This document shows, piece by piece, positions 61,616-64,000 of a DNA stretch of 64,000 nucleotides. A program made the translations under genes and the position numbers. A model generated the notes under the pieces. It saw only the letters and a list, made by a program, of their open reading frames with translations, was not told where the DNA came from and ran no database searches. Origin of the DNA: Pseudaeromonas sp963677375 (lineage in GTDB: Bacteria; Pseudomonadota; Gammaproteobacteria; Enterobacterales; Aeromonadaceae); the NCBI GenBank assembly GCA_963677375.2, contig CAXXIF010000006.1:248001-312000 (forward strand). The letters run 5' to 3'. Each line of letters begins with the position of its first letter. Position 1 is the stretch's first letter.

Positions 61616-63124
61616 ATGTTGGCATTACATAAAGATCAAGATCTGCTTTTGGAGGCAACGGGGATCTGTAAATCATTTCCCGGGGTCAGAGCGCTGCATC
61701 ATGTAAATTTCTCGTTGCGGAAAGGCGAAATCATGGCCCTGCTTGGGGAGAATGGTGCCGGCAAATCCACACTGGTGAAGGCTCTGACCGGTGTGTATCA
61801 ACGTGATGCCGGAGATATTGTCCTCGATGGAGTCAGCATCAGCCCGAAAGATACGGCACATGCCCAGCAACTTGGCATTGGCACCGTCTATCAAGAGGTG
61901 AATTTGTTACCCAATATGTCGGTGGCCGATAATCTGTTTATTGGTCGGGAGTTACGTCGGTTCGGATTTCTCGATCGAAAAAGCATGAATCGCCGGGCGC
62001 AAGAGATCATGCGCAGCTACGGGTTTGAGTTGGATGTATGCCTGCCGCTGAGTGCTTATTCCGTGGCCATGCAACAGATCATCGCCATTGCCCGGGCGGT
62101 TTCTCTCTCCGCAAAAATATTAATCCTCGATGAACCGACGGCAAGTCTGGATACCAGCGAAGTGCATATGTTGTTTTCCATCATGCGGAATTTGCGAGAG
62201 CAAGGTATCAGTCTTATTTTCATTACCCATTTTCTCGACCAAGTTTATGAAATATCCGACCGTATTACGGTGTTACGCAATGGTGAGCTGGTCGGTACCC
62301 GGGTCACCGCAGAATTAAACCAGATCGATCTGGTTAAAATGATGTTGGGACGTGAACTTGACGATAATGCGTTAAAACGCGCGGGCCGTACCCTGCGCAG
62401 TCATAATCCGGTGGTGTCGTTTCGTCAGTACGGAAAAAAGGGGGTTGTCGAACCGTTCAATCTGGATGTTATGCCGGGAGAAATCGTTGGCCTGGCGGGG
62501 CTGCTGGGTTCGGGACGCACCGAAACCGCCCAGGTTATTTTCGGCATTGAACCGGCTGACACGGGTGAATGTCGGGTCAAAAATAACATCACCTCGATTC
62601 GTTCGGCACGGAGTGCCGCCGCCCATGGTTTTGGTTTTTGCCCGGAAGACCGCAAAACCGACGGTATTATTGCCTCTGCATCGGTCCGTGAAAATATTAT
62701 TCTGGCCTTACAGGCGCAGCGAGGCTGGCTTAAACCCATATCCAGAAAGGAGCAGGATGATATAGCTGCTCGCTTCATCAGGCAGCTGGGCATTAAAACG
62801 CCATCTCCGGAACAACCCATTCAATTTCTATCGGGGGGCAACCAGCAAAAAGCTCTGCTCGCCCGATGGCTACTGACTAAACCGCAGTTTTTGATCCTGG
62901 ATGAACCGACGCGGGGCATTGATGTGGGTGCTCATGCCGAAATTATTCGTTTGATTGAGACCCTGTGTAGTGATGGCCTTGCCTTGCTGGTGATCTCTTC
63001 CGAGCTGGAGGAATTAGTGGGCTATGCGGATCGCATCATAGTGCTACGTGATCGACGGCAGGTGGCTGAATTACCGACAGAAGCCTTGTCTGTTCCCGCC
63101 ATTATGAAAGCCATTGCCATGTAA
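61616..63124 (+). CDS. ytfR: Sugar ABC transporter ATP-binding protein, YtfR type
   Basis: Double ABC ATPase, 502 residues (E. coli YtfR 500). First domain GENGAGKSTLVKALTGVY (Walker A), signature-like LSAYSVAMQQIIAIARAVS (degenerate, as in the family), DEPTASLD. Second domain GLLGSGRTETAQ, LSGGNQQKALLARWL, DEPTRGIDVGAH. It energises YtfT and YjfF. GGAG lies 5 bases before the ATG; ytfT follows 10 bases after the stop. Confidence 0.92.
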   Translation: MLALHKDQDLLLEATGICKSFPGVRALHHVNFSLRKGEIMALLGENGAGKSTLVKALTGVYQRDAGDIVLDGVSISPKDTAHAQQLGIGTVYQEVNLLPNMSVADNLFIGRELRRFGFLDRKSMNRRAQEIMRSYGFELDVCLPLSAYSVAMQQIIAIARAVSLSAKILILDEPTASLDTSEVHMLFSIMRNLREQGISLIFITHFLDQVYEISDRITVLRNGELVGTRVTAELNQIDLVKMMLGRELDDNALKRAGRTLRSHNPVVSFRQYGKKGVVEPFNLDVMPGEIVGLAGLLGSGRTETAQVIFGIEPADTGECRVKNNITSIRSARSAAAHGFGFCPEDRKTDGIIASASVRENIILALQAQRGWLKPISRKEQDDIAARFIRQLGIKTPSPEQPIQFLSGGNQQKALLARWLLTKPQFLILDEPTRGIDVGAHAEIIRLIETLCSDGLALLVISSELEELVGYADRIIVLRDRRQVAELPTEALSVPAIMKAIAM

Positions 63125-63134
63125 GGGGTGAAGC

Positions 63135-64000
63135 ATGAACGCCGCCATTTTATATTTCACAGAGATGTGTTCATTAAGAAAAATAAACTTAGGGAAAGGG
63201 AGTGCACAACTCACGGCTTTGATCTGTGTGTTGCTGATTAATAGTCTGGTCGCCGACAACTTTTTTTCGATGCACATTCAGGAGGGGCGGTTATTCGGCA
63301 GTGTGATTGATATTCTGAATCGCTGTGCCCCGGTGGCTTTACTCTCCCTGGGGATGACGCTGGTCATCGCAACCGGGGGTATCGATTTATCCGTGGGGGC
63401 TGTTATGGCCATCAGCGGTGCCACCATGGCCAGTATGGCGACTCACAACGACCCAGTTCCGGTGATTATTGTGACGGTGCTGGGTGTTGGTGCGCTGTGT
63501 GGCCTGTGGAATGGTTTTCTCGTGGCGGTATTTAAAATTCAACCGATAGTGGCCACGCTGATCCTGATGGTTGCCGGACGCGGCATTGCGCAACTGATAA
63601 CGGAAGGGCAGATCATTACCTTTAATAACGACACGCTGGCCTGGTTGGGTAATGGTTCCTTTCTGTTATTACCAACCCCGGTCATCATTACCCTCATAGC
63701 CGCGCTGTGTATTTGGCTGCTCACCAAAAAAAACGGCGCTGGGTCTGTTTATCGAAGCGGTCGGTATTAATATTCGTGCGGCAAAGAACTCCGGGGTCAA
63801 TACCCCTATGGTGGTTATTTCCACCTACATCGTCAGCGGTGTCTTTTCGGCGGTTGCCGGCATCATAGTGGCTGCCGATATTCGTGGTGCGGATGCCAAT
63901 AATGCAGGGCTCTGGTTAGAAATGGATGCCATTCTGGCTGTTGTGATTGGCGGGACCTCCTTGATGGGGGGGCGTTTTAATATTCTGCTGTCGCTGACCG
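63135..64000 (+). pseudogene. ytfT: Sugar ABC transporter permease, YtfT type, with a frameshift and cut by the window edge
   Basis: Membrane permease. Residues 1-198 match E. coli YtfT (RLFGSVIDILNRCAPVALL core, LVIATGGIDLSVGAVMAISG core, FKIQPIVATLILMVAGRG). At the run of eight A residues at 63726-63733 the frame changes, and the given frame stops at 63770. Deleting one A restores TALGLFIEAVGINIRAAKNSG (core FIEAVGINIRAAKN) and the reading continues intact through DIRGADANNAGLWLEMDAIL to the window end. So this is a one-base insertion in a homopolymer: a sequencing error or a slippage/pseudogene. AGGGG precedes ATG 63135. Confidence 0.87.

Noticed and set aside
63726..63733. Programmed frameshift in ytfT
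   Set aside because: The family has no known programmed frameshift; error or mutation is simpler.

Overview
The window looks like a chromosomal segment of a gammaproteobacterium, most likely in or near the Aeromonadales (an Aeromonas/Tolumonas/Oceanimonas-like organism). This is inferred from protein similarity and gene order and was not tested by a search. Many products match Escherichia coli proteins end to end (AroG, GlpR, SerA, PurT, Prc, PepN, PyrD, FabA, RMF, Tkt). Two gene orders are close to those of enterobacteria: msrC-proQ-prc, and pepN ... pyrD-zapC ... rlmKL-uup ... rmf-fabA-lonB. There is one tRNA gene (initiator Met). I saw no rRNA, CRISPR array, insertion sequence or prophage.

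Layout. 1-11.1 kb: partial PrpA/B-like phosphatase, a DEAD-box helicase, aroG, curA with a NemR-like repressor, glpR, serA, ygjP, yeeX, sbcB and a small unknown gene. 11.3-21 kb: a flavoprotein, a P-type cation ATPase, rhlE, DUF4250, a membrane protein, purT, yciT. 20.9-38.6 kb: msrC-proQ-prc, pepN, DUF2835, pyrD, zapC, tRNA-fMet, rlmKL, uup, a DUF3466 surface protein, rmf, fabA, lonB, and a 40-residue basic protein. 38.9-47.9 kb: yfcA, a DUF2441-like gene, a PEBP protein, an AraC-family regulator with a shikimate-dehydrogenase-like enzyme, a BI-1 membrane protein, a solitary trpB, msrPQ, and a small secreted protein. 48-64 kb: an L-arabinose locus.

The arabinose locus is the most coherent system. 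araBDA runs on the minus strand into tal and tkt, so imported arabinose would be carried to xylulose 5-phosphate and on into the non-oxidative pentose phosphate pathway. In the other direction lie araFGH, araC and a second sugar ABC transporter (ytfQRT type), which runs off the window. I find tandem AraC-like half-sites 21 bp apart at three promoters. At araBAD they have the classical I1/I2 placement. At araF and ytfQ they are reversed and followed by a CRP-like site. This ties the second transporter to arabinose control. Both transporter operons carry single-base frameshifts (araF and ytfT), which are either sequencing errors or real gene damage.

Other regulatory structure visible in the sequence: two ACTAGAC-N5-GTCTAGT operators at nemR and curA, a FabR-like palindrome before fabA, an intrinsic terminator in the leader of the solitary trpB, a strong promoter before tRNA-fMet, and many terminators between convergent genes.
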